Source: an uncultured Eubacteriales bacterium
GTDB taxonomy: Bacteria > Bacillota_A > Clostridia > Oscillospirales > Oscillospiraceae
NCBI GenBank assembly: GCA_949451265.1
Contig: CASTQR010000105.1
Location: 1-6,023 of the forward strand
Direction: 5' to 3'
Length of the DNA stretch: 6,023 nt
Below the pieces are notes generated by a model, which saw only the letters and a list, made by a program, of their open reading frames with translations, did not search any database and was not told the origin of the DNA. The translations under genes were made by a program, and so were the position numbers. Positions 1 through 6,023 of this stretch are shown one piece after another (the stretch's first letter is position 1; each line of letters opens with the position of its first letter).

Positions 1-1031
1 CCGCCGATGACGCCGACCACCATGCCGATGATGGTGACGGTGCGCTTGCCGAATTTGTTGGCCAACGGCACCACCAGCGCCGCCGCCACCGCCATGGGGA
101 TGGCCCCCAGCACCGCCAGCAGGGATTGGGACGCGCCCCAGGCGTCGGCGGAGCCAAAGAAGGTGTTGTCCAGCACCCACTTGCAGAAGAAAGCCATGGA
201 GCCGTTCTTCATGGCCCCGCTCCACTGGAAGCCCATGTAAAAGACAATGGTGATCCACCACCACTTTTCGCTGGTCACAGCCTTGAGCTGTTCCCCCAGG
301 GTGGCCGTTTTGTCCTGGGCGTCGCTACCGGTTGTGCCCATGCTCTCCTCCGTGACCCGCTCCCGGGTGAACTTGAACTGGAGGAAGATGGTCAGGGCGG
401 TGAAGATGGCCACGGCCAGCATGGTCATGAACCAAAGCCCCTGGTTTTCCTTCAGGGCGAAGGACACCAGCATGGGGAACACCATGGAGCCCACACCCAT
501 GACCCCCAGGCCCGCCACGTTGGTGAAGGAAGCCAGGGTGGCCCGCTGTTTGCTGTCCCGGGTGGACACAGGGATCAGGGTGGAGTTGGCGGTGTTGTAG
601 ATGGGATACGCCACCGCGTAGTAGAGATTATAGGCGATGGCGATCCACACCATTTTTGCCGTGGGACTCTGGAAGGGGACGATGAACATGAGCACGCTGG
701 CCACGCTCAGCGTCAGCGCAGACAGCAGCACCCAGGGCCGGGCCTTGCCCGCCAGGGCCTTTGTGCGCTCAATGAGCTGTCCTACCACAAGGTTGGCCGC
801 CACGATCAGGATGGTGGAAAACAGCTGCAGCCCCGTGAGGAAGCTCAAATCCAGCTTGAGCACATCGGTGAAGTAGTTTTGCAGGATGCTGGTGAAAATG
901 CCGGAGGACAGCAGCGCCCCGAAGGGGCCGATGAAGTAGCCCAGCAGCATCTCCGGCAGCTTTACGCTCTGGGATCCCACCAGCGAGCTGGTGAGGGGGG
1001 TGTTCCAGAAGCCAGTTTCTTTTTTGTCCAT
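1..1031 (-). CDS. GPH-family (MelB-like) sugar:cation symporter, C-terminus cut by window edge
   Basis: Membrane transporter of the glycoside-pentoside-hexuronide (MFS_2) group, likely to import the oligosaccharide or sugar handled by the upstream enzymes. My translation from the ATG at 1031 stays open to base 1 and gives 343 residues; family members are usually about 450-500, so the last third is missing. It opens MDKKETGFWN and has several hydrophobic segments. The family's TM2-loop signature is recognisable as GQLIERT (84-90) followed by GKARPW (95-100). A hydrophilic central loop lies near residues 224-258, and a second-half loop has the form PLANKFGKRT. The TM2 positions that hold the two cation-binding aspartates in MelB (D55, D59) are Ile76 and Asn80 here. 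The start follows the GH2 stop by 21 bases and has an AAGGAAGGGA ribosome binding site at 1036-1045. Family assignment is firm; substrate and coupling ion are unknown. Confidence 0.9.
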   Translation of the reverse strand, partial: MDKKETGFWNTPLTSSLVGSQSVKLPEMLLGYFIGPFGALLSSGIFTSILQNYFTDVLKLDLSFLTGLQLFSTILIVAANLVVGQLIERTKALAGKARPWVLLSALTLSVASVLMFIVPFQSPTAKMVWIAIAYNLYYAVAYPIYNTANSTLIPVSTRDSKQRATLASFTNVAGLGVMGVGSMVFPMLVSFALKENQGLWFMTMLAVAIFTALTIFLQFKFTRERVTEESMGTTGSDAQDKTATLGEQLKAVTSEKWWWITIVFYMGFQWSGAMKNGSMAFFCKWVLDNTFFGSADAWGASQSLLAVLGAIPMAVAAALVVPLANKFGKRTVTIIGMVVGVIG

Positions 1032-1052
1032 AACGTCCCTTCCTTGCTCTGC

Positions 1053-3452
1053 TTAGATCGCGTTCAGTTCGACCGTCCTGGTCTGCATCCCATCTGCCCG
1101 CACAGTCACCGTGATCCCGCCGGGGGCGTCTCCGGCGCGGACAACGGCCAGCGCTTTCCCATAATAGGTAGTATGGGTATTGGAGAAGAAGTTCTCCCCC
1201 ATATTGGGCTTTGCAGAGCCAAGGGCCAGCAGTTCGCCGGCGCCGCTGACCTCCACCGTAACCGCGGTGTCCTCGGAAGACTTTGTGATCCCGTCCGCGC
1301 CGGTCAGGTCGATGCTCAAATAAGCCAGATCCTGCGTCCCCGCCTTCAAGGCGCTCCGATCAGCAGCCACGCGCAGTTCGCTGGCGCCCTCGGCAGTCTT
1401 CATGGAGATGCGGGACAGCTCTTTCCCGGCACTGTCATAGCTGATCGCGGTGATCGTTCCGGGCTCATAGGCAATGTGTTTGAAGACGGCCTTATACTCC
1501 TTTGTCTTTTTCTTCCCATAGGAACGCCCATTTATGATGAGTTCCGCCGTGTCACCGTCGGAATACACGGTGATCTTGTTCCGCTTCCCCTCGCAGCCGG
1601 CCCAAGACCAGCTTGCCACCGCGTCTGTGTCACGCCACATGGATACAGAGCCCGTCTCCCCGGCGTGGGTATACGGTTCCACACCGATACCGGGGGTGTG
1701 ATCCAGTCCCCAGGTCAGCCGGTTCCACTGCACCTCGGGGCGGAGCTTTCCGCAGATGTCGATCACGCCGCAGCCGCCGGAAATGATAGGCGCGTCCTGA
1801 CCGGGATTCTTGAAGCTTTTGTAGCGGACGGTGCCGATGCCGGACTCCCCCAAGTAGTCCCAGCCGGTCCACATGAAGTCGCCGATGACATAGGGGAGCT
1901 TTTTCACCAGCTGCCAGTTGTGATAGAGGTTTTTGGGCAGGGTCTCGGAGCCAACGATAACCCGGTCCGGATGAAGTGTGCCGTCCTTCTCATACCGGGA
2001 GGCGGCGTAGTTATATCCGCCGATATCCAAGTAGGAGAAGCATACCTTTGTGGCGTTGTCCGCGGCGGGCTTGGCGGCCATTTTTTCAATCATCCCCCCG
2101 GCCATGTTCATCAGCATATTGAAGAACGCGCTGGTAGGGACATTATCCATGGTCTGACTGCCGTTCTTGTTCTCTTTCCCGTCCTTTTTGTCGCCGTATA
2201 TGCCGCCGCCCTTGGCCGACATACTGCACAGCATCAGGTTGACACCCAGGGTCACGGCCTTCCCCGGATCCAGCTTCCGGGCCAGGACGGCCAGCTTTTT
2301 GCAGTACTCCTGTCCCTCGGGGATGGCCAGCTCGGAGATCTCGTTCCCGATGGAATTCATGACTACGCTGGGGTGGTTGTAGTTTTTGATCACCATGGCA
2401 GTGAGATCCCGTTCCCACCACGCACGGAAATCCTTGTCCGCATAGTCGTAGGGGTTTTTATGCACCAGCCAGTTGTCGCAGAATTCATCCATGACATACA
2501 TACCCAGCTGGTCACAGGCATCCAGCAGGGCTTTGGACGCCGGGTTATGGGAGGAACGTATCGCGTTGAAGCCGGCCTCCTTGAGCAGCCGGACGCGGCG
2601 GAGTTCAGCAGCTTCAAAGGAGCACGCGCCCAGGATGCCGTTGTCGTGGTGGATGCAGGCGCCGCGAAGCAGCGTCTCCTGCCCATTCACGAAGAAACCC
2701 TTGACGCTCCAGCTGAGGGTGCGGAAACCAAACCGCTCCTCCGCCGTGTCAACCACCTCGCCGTCCTTCAGCAGCTCCGTCCGGCACAGATACAGCTCGG
2801 GGTGGTCTGCGTCCCAAAGCCGGGGCTGGGAAACGGGGATGTCCACGGAAGCTGTCCCGTCCTTTACCGGCACCTCGGCCTGCGCCGCGATGCTTTCGCC
2901 GTCCAGGATGGAAACCCGAACCGTGTCGCCGCCGGTGACCGACGCCTTCACATGGGCCATGTTGTTCCCGGAGGTGGAGATCAATAGGCCGTCGGGGATG
3001 ATATGGTTCCGATCCCCAAGGAAAAGGTTTACGTTCCGATAGATCCCGCTCCCGGAATACCAGCGGGAATTGGGCACCGCCGAGTTGTCGGCGATCACCT
3101 TTATCTCATTTTCCTCACCGTATTTCAGATACTGCTCCAGCGCCACAAAGAAGTTGGTATAGCCGTACCGCTGCTCGGCGGCGAGGGCGCCGTTCACGAA
3201 CACCTGGGCGTTTTGATAGACCGCCTCAAATTCCAGGACAGCGGACTGCTCCCGCCACTCCTCGGGCACGGGAAGCCGTTTGATATAGACATAGGCGCCG
3301 CCGGGAAAATATCCGCAGGCCCCTGCCGTAGCGGCATCCTTCGAGCGTTTCTCGTACAGCATCGCGTCATGGGGAAGCGTGACCGGCTTCATGGCCTGCT
3401 CCCCGCCCACGGCACTGAACAGCCAGCCCGTGTTGAAGTTTTGTTTTTTCAT
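1053..3452 (-). CDS. Glycoside hydrolase family 2 protein (beta-galactosidase/beta-glucuronidase type)
   Basis: Retaining exo-glycosidase of family GH2, 799 residues from the ATG at 3452. Domains in order: N-terminal jelly-roll sugar-binding domain (about 39-145, with the YFPGGAYVYIK segment at its start), immunoglobulin-like domain (145-245), TIM barrel (250-585), DUF4982-like domain (about 605-670) and a C-terminal GH2 domain 5 (about 690-795, with GSAKPN and YYGKALAVVRA). Catalytic residues can be read: acid/base Glu371 in IGNEISE and probable nucleophile Glu503 in VGSETLP. Other barrel signatures are RSSHNP (299-304), MDEF (321-324) and FMWTGWDYLGE (526-536). No signal peptide is visible, so it probably acts in the cytosol on imported oligosaccharides. 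A Lys/Asn-rich loop at about 420-433 and a Met/Ala-rich stretch after it lie between the two catalytic glutamates. A longer reading from TTG at 3470 adds six residues and is less likely. It starts 14 bases after the deacetylase. Sugar specificity (galactose, glucuronate, mannose, arabinose) cannot be set from sequence. Confidence 0.94.
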   Translation of the reverse strand: MKKQNFNTGWLFSAVGGEQAMKPVTLPHDAMLYEKRSKDAATAGACGYFPGGAYVYIKRLPVPEEWREQSAVLEFEAVYQNAQVFVNGALAAEQRYGYTNFFVALEQYLKYGEENEIKVIADNSAVPNSRWYSGSGIYRNVNLFLGDRNHIIPDGLLISTSGNNMAHVKASVTGGDTVRVSILDGESIAAQAEVPVKDGTASVDIPVSQPRLWDADHPELYLCRTELLKDGEVVDTAEERFGFRTLSWSVKGFFVNGQETLLRGACIHHDNGILGACSFEAAELRRVRLLKEAGFNAIRSSHNPASKALLDACDQLGMYVMDEFCDNWLVHKNPYDYADKDFRAWWERDLTAMVIKNYNHPSVVMNSIGNEISELAIPEGQEYCKKLAVLARKLDPGKAVTLGVNLMLCSMSAKGGGIYGDKKDGKENKNGSQTMDNVPTSAFFNMLMNMAGGMIEKMAAKPAADNATKVCFSYLDIGGYNYAASRYEKDGTLHPDRVIVGSETLPKNLYHNWQLVKKLPYVIGDFMWTGWDYLGESGIGTVRYKSFKNPGQDAPIISGGCGVIDICGKLRPEVQWNRLTWGLDHTPGIGVEPYTHAGETGSVSMWRDTDAVASWSWAGCEGKRNKITVYSDGDTAELIINGRSYGKKKTKEYKAVFKHIAYEPGTITAISYDSAGKELSRISMKTAEGASELRVAADRSALKAGTQDLAYLSIDLTGADGITKSSEDTAVTVEVSGAGELLALGSAKPNMGENFFSNTHTTYYGKALAVVRAGDAPGGITVTVRADGMQTRTVELNAI

Positions 3453-3461
3453 CTGTCTGCG

Positions 3462-3468
3462 CCCCCTC
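3462..3468 (-). promoter_or_regulatory. Ribosome binding site of the GH2 gene
   Basis: GAGGGGG lies nine bases before the ATG at 3452 and overlaps the TGA stop of the deacetylase (3467-3469). It favours ATG 3452 over the alternative TTG at 3470, which would overlap that stop as TTGA. The protein also begins naturally at 3452 with MKKQNFNTGW, as GH2 enzymes do. Ribosomes ending the deacetylase would finish on this site, which suggests translational coupling. Confidence 0.7.
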
Positions 3469-4207
3469 AAATATGTGAGAATGCCTCGCTGTTGGTGCAG
3501 TATACGATATCGCTGCGCCCCGCGATGGCCTCAAAAAGCCGTTCCAGGGCATCCCAGCTGGCATTGCCCTTTCCGTAGTCCATTTCATAGCTGTGCGCCC
3601 AGAGGTATAGCAGCAAGTCCCGATCCTGGGCCTCCTCGCGCTTGAAGCGCTCCACCAGCTTCATGGCGTCCTTCAAAATGATGGAGGTGGAGGGGCGGAA
3701 GTTCAGCGGGTTTTCGGGGAACTCATAGCCGCCGGAGGGGAACACTGCCCTGGCATACCGGTAGCCTCGTTCCTTCAAATACGCCTGCACCGCCGGTGAG
3801 GTGGAGCCCTGCGCATAAGCATGGCCCACGATGGGGACGCCAAAGAGCCCCTCCAGGGCGGCCTTGTCCGCGTCCACCGACGCGCGCATTTCGTCCTCGC
3901 TGACAGCGCCCAGGGATTCATGCCGGAAGCCATGGGTGGCAATTTCCATCCCCTCATAGACCTGGAGCACCTCGTCCTGCGGGATTCGGTTGTGCTGCAC
4001 ATAGGAGAAGGGCCACTTGTGACTTACCCCCTCGGGGCAGTCCTGGAAAGAGAAGGTTCCGATTCCCTTCACCTCGCCGCGGGCGCCGAACAGGCCGGCA
4101 TTGAGGTTGAAAGTCCCTTTAAGCCCGTATTGCTTCATCAGCCGGATCACCCGTTTGTCCTGCTCCAGCCCATCATCGAAGCTGAGCGTAAAATACTTCT
4201 TGCCCAT
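3467..4207 (-). CDS. Polysaccharide deacetylase (NodB homology, CE4-like), cytosolic
   Basis: Metal-dependent deacetylase-like protein of 246 residues, which would remove N- or O-acetyl groups from a sugar. Motif 1 is TLSFDDG (7-13) with Asp11 and Asp12. Motif 2 is THGFRHESL (91-99), giving the metal-binding pair His92 and His96. A late His is seen in LYLWAHSYEMD (His205). The usual motif 3 (RxPY or AYPYG-like) is changed to HAYAQGS (129-135). The protein starts directly with the first strand, with no signal peptide, membrane anchor or extra domain, so it is probably cytosolic, unlike the exported peptidoglycan and chitin deacetylases. It begins two bases after the SGNH esterase stop and is followed 14 bases later by GH2. 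The context points to deacetylation of imported oligosaccharides, though the true substrate is not known. Conserved metal ligands suggest it is active. Confidence 0.88.
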   Translation of the reverse strand: MGKKYFTLSFDDGLEQDKRVIRLMKQYGLKGTFNLNAGLFGARGEVKGIGTFSFQDCPEGVSHKWPFSYVQHNRIPQDEVLQVYEGMEIATHGFRHESLGAVSEDEMRASVDADKAALEGLFGVPIVGHAYAQGSTSPAVQAYLKERGYRYARAVFPSGGYEFPENPLNFRPSTSIILKDAMKLVERFKREEAQDRDLLLYLWAHSYEMDYGKGNASWDALERLFEAIAGRSDIVYCTNSEAFSHI

Positions 4208-4209
4208 GC

Positions 4210-5334
4210 CTACGCCTCCCCGGTCAGCTGTTTCAAATCGTATGCCTGTGCCAGCAGCATACCGCCGGCCTGGTTCGGGTGCAGGTGGTCGCCCTGATGG
4301 TAGCGCTCGTCGGTGACCGAGGGATTGTTCTGATCCCGCAGCAGGGCATCCGCGTCAAATATGTAGTCGAACATCGTGCTTTCCCTGATCCATCCGTTGA
4401 TACTGACCCGCAGGGTCTCCATCTCCGGGGTATAGCCCTTTTTCACAAACCCGATGCGGGGCGGGAGGGTTTGGGCAAACACCCGGACGCCCATCTTGTG
4501 GAGCCGCTCCACGATGTCTGTTACGGCAGACGCGTATTTTTCCAGGGAGATGACTGCCTCTGTCTTTTTGGAGTAATAAGCCGCGTCATTGACGCCCAGC
4601 GCGAGGATCACCCCGTGGAGGCCGTCAAAGCGGAGCACATCGCGTTCAAAACGGGATACCCCCTTTTCCCCGTAGGAAGCCCCCATCAGCCCCGGAATAT
4701 CATAAAGCAGGCAGTTCCCGCCGATACCTGCGTTCATCAGCGCGTACCTGCCGCCGTAGGCGTCGGACAGGCGCTTTTGCAGAGGCTTCACCCAGCGGTT
4801 CATGGCCGTTATGCTGTCCCCGAAGGCTGCGATGATCTTCGACGGCTGGCCGGTGAGCACATCAATCTGATCCATCCCGGGAACGGCTTCATAGAGGTTG
4901 TACTGCTCCTTATAGCCCTCCCTGCGGGCCGGGGGAAGCTCCTTGTCCCCGGTGTGATCGCCCGGGTAGACAACGGCGGCCTCCTCGGTCATATTGCTGT
5001 CCATGACCTTTGACGCATAATAGAGCCTGATCTCCAGCTCCTCGCCCTGGGCCGCCGGGAGCGGAATCTCGTCAGAATAGCAGCTTTCCCCCACGGGGAC
5101 AAAGAAGGAGCCGCTGCCGCCGCTTGTAATGGGGTGCATCTTCCCCTGCGCCCATACGGTCAGTCCGCCGATGGCATAGGGTTTCTTCCCATAGTGATTT
5201 GAGAAACGAACCCGAAGCTTCTCGCCGGAAACCTGGGGCGTTACATGAAACACCACCGTTTTCTTTTTCCCTGCCAACAGGCCCATAGCGAACGCGGGGG
5301 CGGCGGCTTGATGCCAAATTGGTGTCCAGTCCAT
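4210..5334 (-). CDS. SGNH/GDSL-family esterase with N-terminal beta-rich domain
   Basis: Serine esterase of 374 residues, probably removing acetyl or other acyl groups from a carbohydrate. The C-terminal half is a SGNH hydrolase with all four blocks visible. Block I is AFGDSIT with nucleophile Ser174. Block II is NAGIGGN (201-207) with the oxyanion glycine. Block III is LGVNDA with Asn249. Block V is DHLHP with Asp349 and His352. Residues 1-165 form a separate beta-rich domain with RVRFSNHYGKKP (41-52), a segment seen in two-domain carbohydrate-esterase-like SGNH proteins. No signal peptide is present, so it is likely cytosolic. The start has an excellent AAGGAGG site six bases upstream, placed just after the GH43 stop (15-base gap), and the gene is followed after two bases by the deacetylase. 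The context suggests a sugar-acetyl esterase; the acyl group and the sugar are not determined. Confidence 0.91.
   Translation of the reverse strand: MDWTPIWHQAAAPAFAMGLLAGKKKTVVFHVTPQVSGEKLRVRFSNHYGKKPYAIGGLTVWAQGKMHPITSGGSGSFFVPVGESCYSDEIPLPAAQGEELEIRLYYASKVMDSNMTEEAAVVYPGDHTGDKELPPARREGYKEQYNLYEAVPGMDQIDVLTGQPSKIIAAFGDSITAMNRWVKPLQKRLSDAYGGRYALMNAGIGGNCLLYDIPGLMGASYGEKGVSRFERDVLRFDGLHGVILALGVNDAAYYSKKTEAVISLEKYASAVTDIVERLHKMGVRVFAQTLPPRIGFVKKGYTPEMETLRVSINGWIRESTMFDYIFDADALLRDQNNPSVTDERYHQGDHLHPNQAGGMLLAQAYDLKQLTGEA
4215..4221 (-). promoter_or_regulatory. Ribosome binding site of the deacetylase, inside the esterase gene
   Basis: GGGGAGG lies seven bases before the ATG at 4207 and falls within the last codons of the upstream esterase, whose TAG stop is at 4210-4212. 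Only two bases separate the stop and the next start, so the two genes are very likely translationally coupled. Confidence 0.65.
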
Positions 5335-5340
5335 GGTTAT

Positions 5341-5347
5341 CCTCCTT
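5341..5347 (-). promoter_or_regulatory. Consensus ribosome binding site of the esterase
   Basis: AAGGAGG, a full consensus site, sits six bases before the ATG at 5334 and two bases after the GH43 TAA stop (5350-5352). It is the strongest ribosome binding site in the window and fixes the esterase start. Confidence 0.75.
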
Positions 5348-5349
5348 CG

Positions 5350-6023
5350 TTATGCGAGTGTAAAGTTCAAAATATCAAGGGCGCCTTTGCCCTTATACCG
5401 AAAATACAGGGGGCAGGAGCCGATGGGCCGGCGGCTTTCCAGCGCCAGCCGCTTGGCGTTGAATTTCGTGCCGGCAGCCGTCCATTTGTCCGCGGCGGCA
5501 ATGGAAATGGAAGCTATGACGACACCCTTTTCCCCGGGCAAAAGCTCCAGTACGCCGCCCCCGCCGCGAACCGTCACGTCGATGCGCGTGGTTGCTTCCA
5601 GGTCAAAATATCGGAACCCGGCGACGCTGCCATTCTTCATTTTGGAGACATAGGCCGTTGGCGCGGTAAGCTCCGTGTCCATCGTCACTTCGCCGTCCTC
5701 TGGCTCCGGCGGTTCATAGTCCGGGCCGTCCTGGGTGATCTCAGGCCCGCCCATAGGGTTGCGGATGCCAAACACCCCGGCGTGATGAAGGACGCAGGCA
5801 ATGTAGGCCGGATAGGTTCCGATCCCCTTCAGGGGGCCGCCGTTCAATCCACAGCTTGTGGCCTCCACCATTTGAATCGTGCCGTCCTCCTGGATCTCAA
5901 TGGGCTCGGCCACGGCCTGCCGGTTCTTTTTCACTCCATTGGTGGTGCGGTGGTCAAATATGTACCATTGGCCGTTGACGCACACCATGCCGCCGTGGCT
6001 GTTGCCCATGGGATAGGCGGCGT
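5350..6023 (-). CDS. Family 43 glycosyl hydrolase, C-terminal part only (N-terminus beyond window)
   Basis: C-terminal 223 or so residues of a GH43-like five-bladed propeller enzyme plus an accessory domain. The frame is open to the right edge and reads AAYP before MGNSHGG, so the ATG at 6009 is internal, not the start. The visible end of the catalytic domain carries GNSHGGMVCVNGQWYIFDHR, with the histidine that occupies the active-site centre in GH43, then RQAVAEPIEI and TSCGLNGGPL, a combination I recognise from GH43 proteins of Clostridia. A Pro/Asp/Glu-rich linker (positions about 91-110 counted from the internal Met) joins it to a C-terminal beta-rich module. That module ends with LYFRYKGKGALDILNF and resembles the CBM6-like domains attached to GH43 enzymes. 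The catalytic Asp and Glu residues are outside the window, so activity and specificity (arabinofuranosidase, xylosidase or other) cannot be judged. It is the most upstream gene seen and is followed by the esterase after 15 bases. Confidence 0.85.
   Translation of the reverse strand, partial: AAYPMGNSHGGMVCVNGQWYIFDHRTTNGVKKNRQAVAEPIEIQEDGTIQMVEATSCGLNGGPLKGIGTYPAYIACVLHHAGVFGIRNPMGGPEITQDGPDYEPPEPEDGEVTMDTELTAPTAYVSKMKNGSVAGFRYFDLEATTRIDVTVRGGGGVLELLPGEKGVVIASISIAAADKWTAAGTKFNAKRLALESRRPIGSCPLYFRYKGKGALDILNFTLA

Noticed and set aside
1032..1052. Terminator or promoter between GH2 and the transporter
   Set aside because: The 21-base gap holds only the ribosome binding site, with no hairpin plus T-run and no -35/-10 pair.
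126..2987. Plus-strand ORF of 953 codons as a protein gene
   Set aside because: Its translation is rich in His, Gly and Gln with no recognisable domain. It is the exact complement register of two well-supported genes, and it runs across the gene boundary without regard to it.
1053..3470. Longer GH2 reading from TTG at 3470
   Set aside because: It adds only MRGRRQ, overlaps the deacetylase stop, and leaves the GAGGGGG site inside the coding region; ATG 3452 fits better.
3003..3578. Plus-strand ORF opposite the GH2 N-terminus and the end of the deacetylase
   Set aside because: It spans two real genes and has no motif or ribosome binding site consistent with a gene.
4279..5013. Plus-strand ORF opposite the SGNH esterase
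   Set aside because: It is in complementary register to the esterase, has no domain, and the minus-strand frame carries all four SGNH blocks.
5350..6009. GH43 gene starting at ATG 6009 as a complete short protein
   Set aside because: The frame continues open upstream to the window edge (AAYP), and the visible part begins in the middle of a GH43 signature, so the Met is internal.

Overview
The window is one stretch of a catabolic operon on the minus strand, read from the right edge to the left. It holds five genes: two cut by the window edges and three complete. Gaps between them are only 15, 2, 14 and 21 bases, and each downstream gene has a purine-rich ribosome binding site. There is no room for an internal promoter or terminator, no RNA gene, repeat array, mobile element or CRISPR was found, and nothing on the plus strand looks like a real gene.

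In transcription order the genes are: (1) the C-terminal part of a GH43-type glycosidase with a C-terminal beta-rich module (5350-6023); (2) a two-domain SGNH/GDSL esterase (4210-5334); (3) a short NodB-type polysaccharide deacetylase without a signal peptide (3467-4207); (4) a five-domain GH2 glycoside hydrolase of the beta-galactosidase/beta-glucuronidase superfamily (1053-3452); (5) the N-terminal 343 residues of a GPH-family (MelB-like) sugar transporter (1-1031).

Together these form a carbohydrate utilisation locus of the Gram-positive type. The transporter would import oligosaccharides, the esterase and deacetylase would remove acyl groups, and the GH43 and GH2 enzymes would cut the sugars. 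None of the three complete enzymes has a visible signal peptide, which suggests that processing is mainly intracellular. The exact glycan cannot be fixed from sequence alone. An acetylated plant hemicellulose or pectin side chain is the most natural guess, because a GH43 (often arabinofuranosidase or xylosidase) sits beside an esterase.

By eye the DNA is fairly GC-rich (roughly 58-60%). The Shine-Dalgarno sites are strong, and the GH43, GH2 and GPH proteins resemble forms common in Clostridia. A gut Clostridia (Oscillospiraceae-like) genome is my best inference; no marker gene is present to prove it.

I did not find an obviously new biological system. The points most worth checking are the loss of both conserved TM2 aspartates in the transporter, the unusual motif 3 in the cytosolic deacetylase, and the tight coupling of two different deacylases between two glycosidases.
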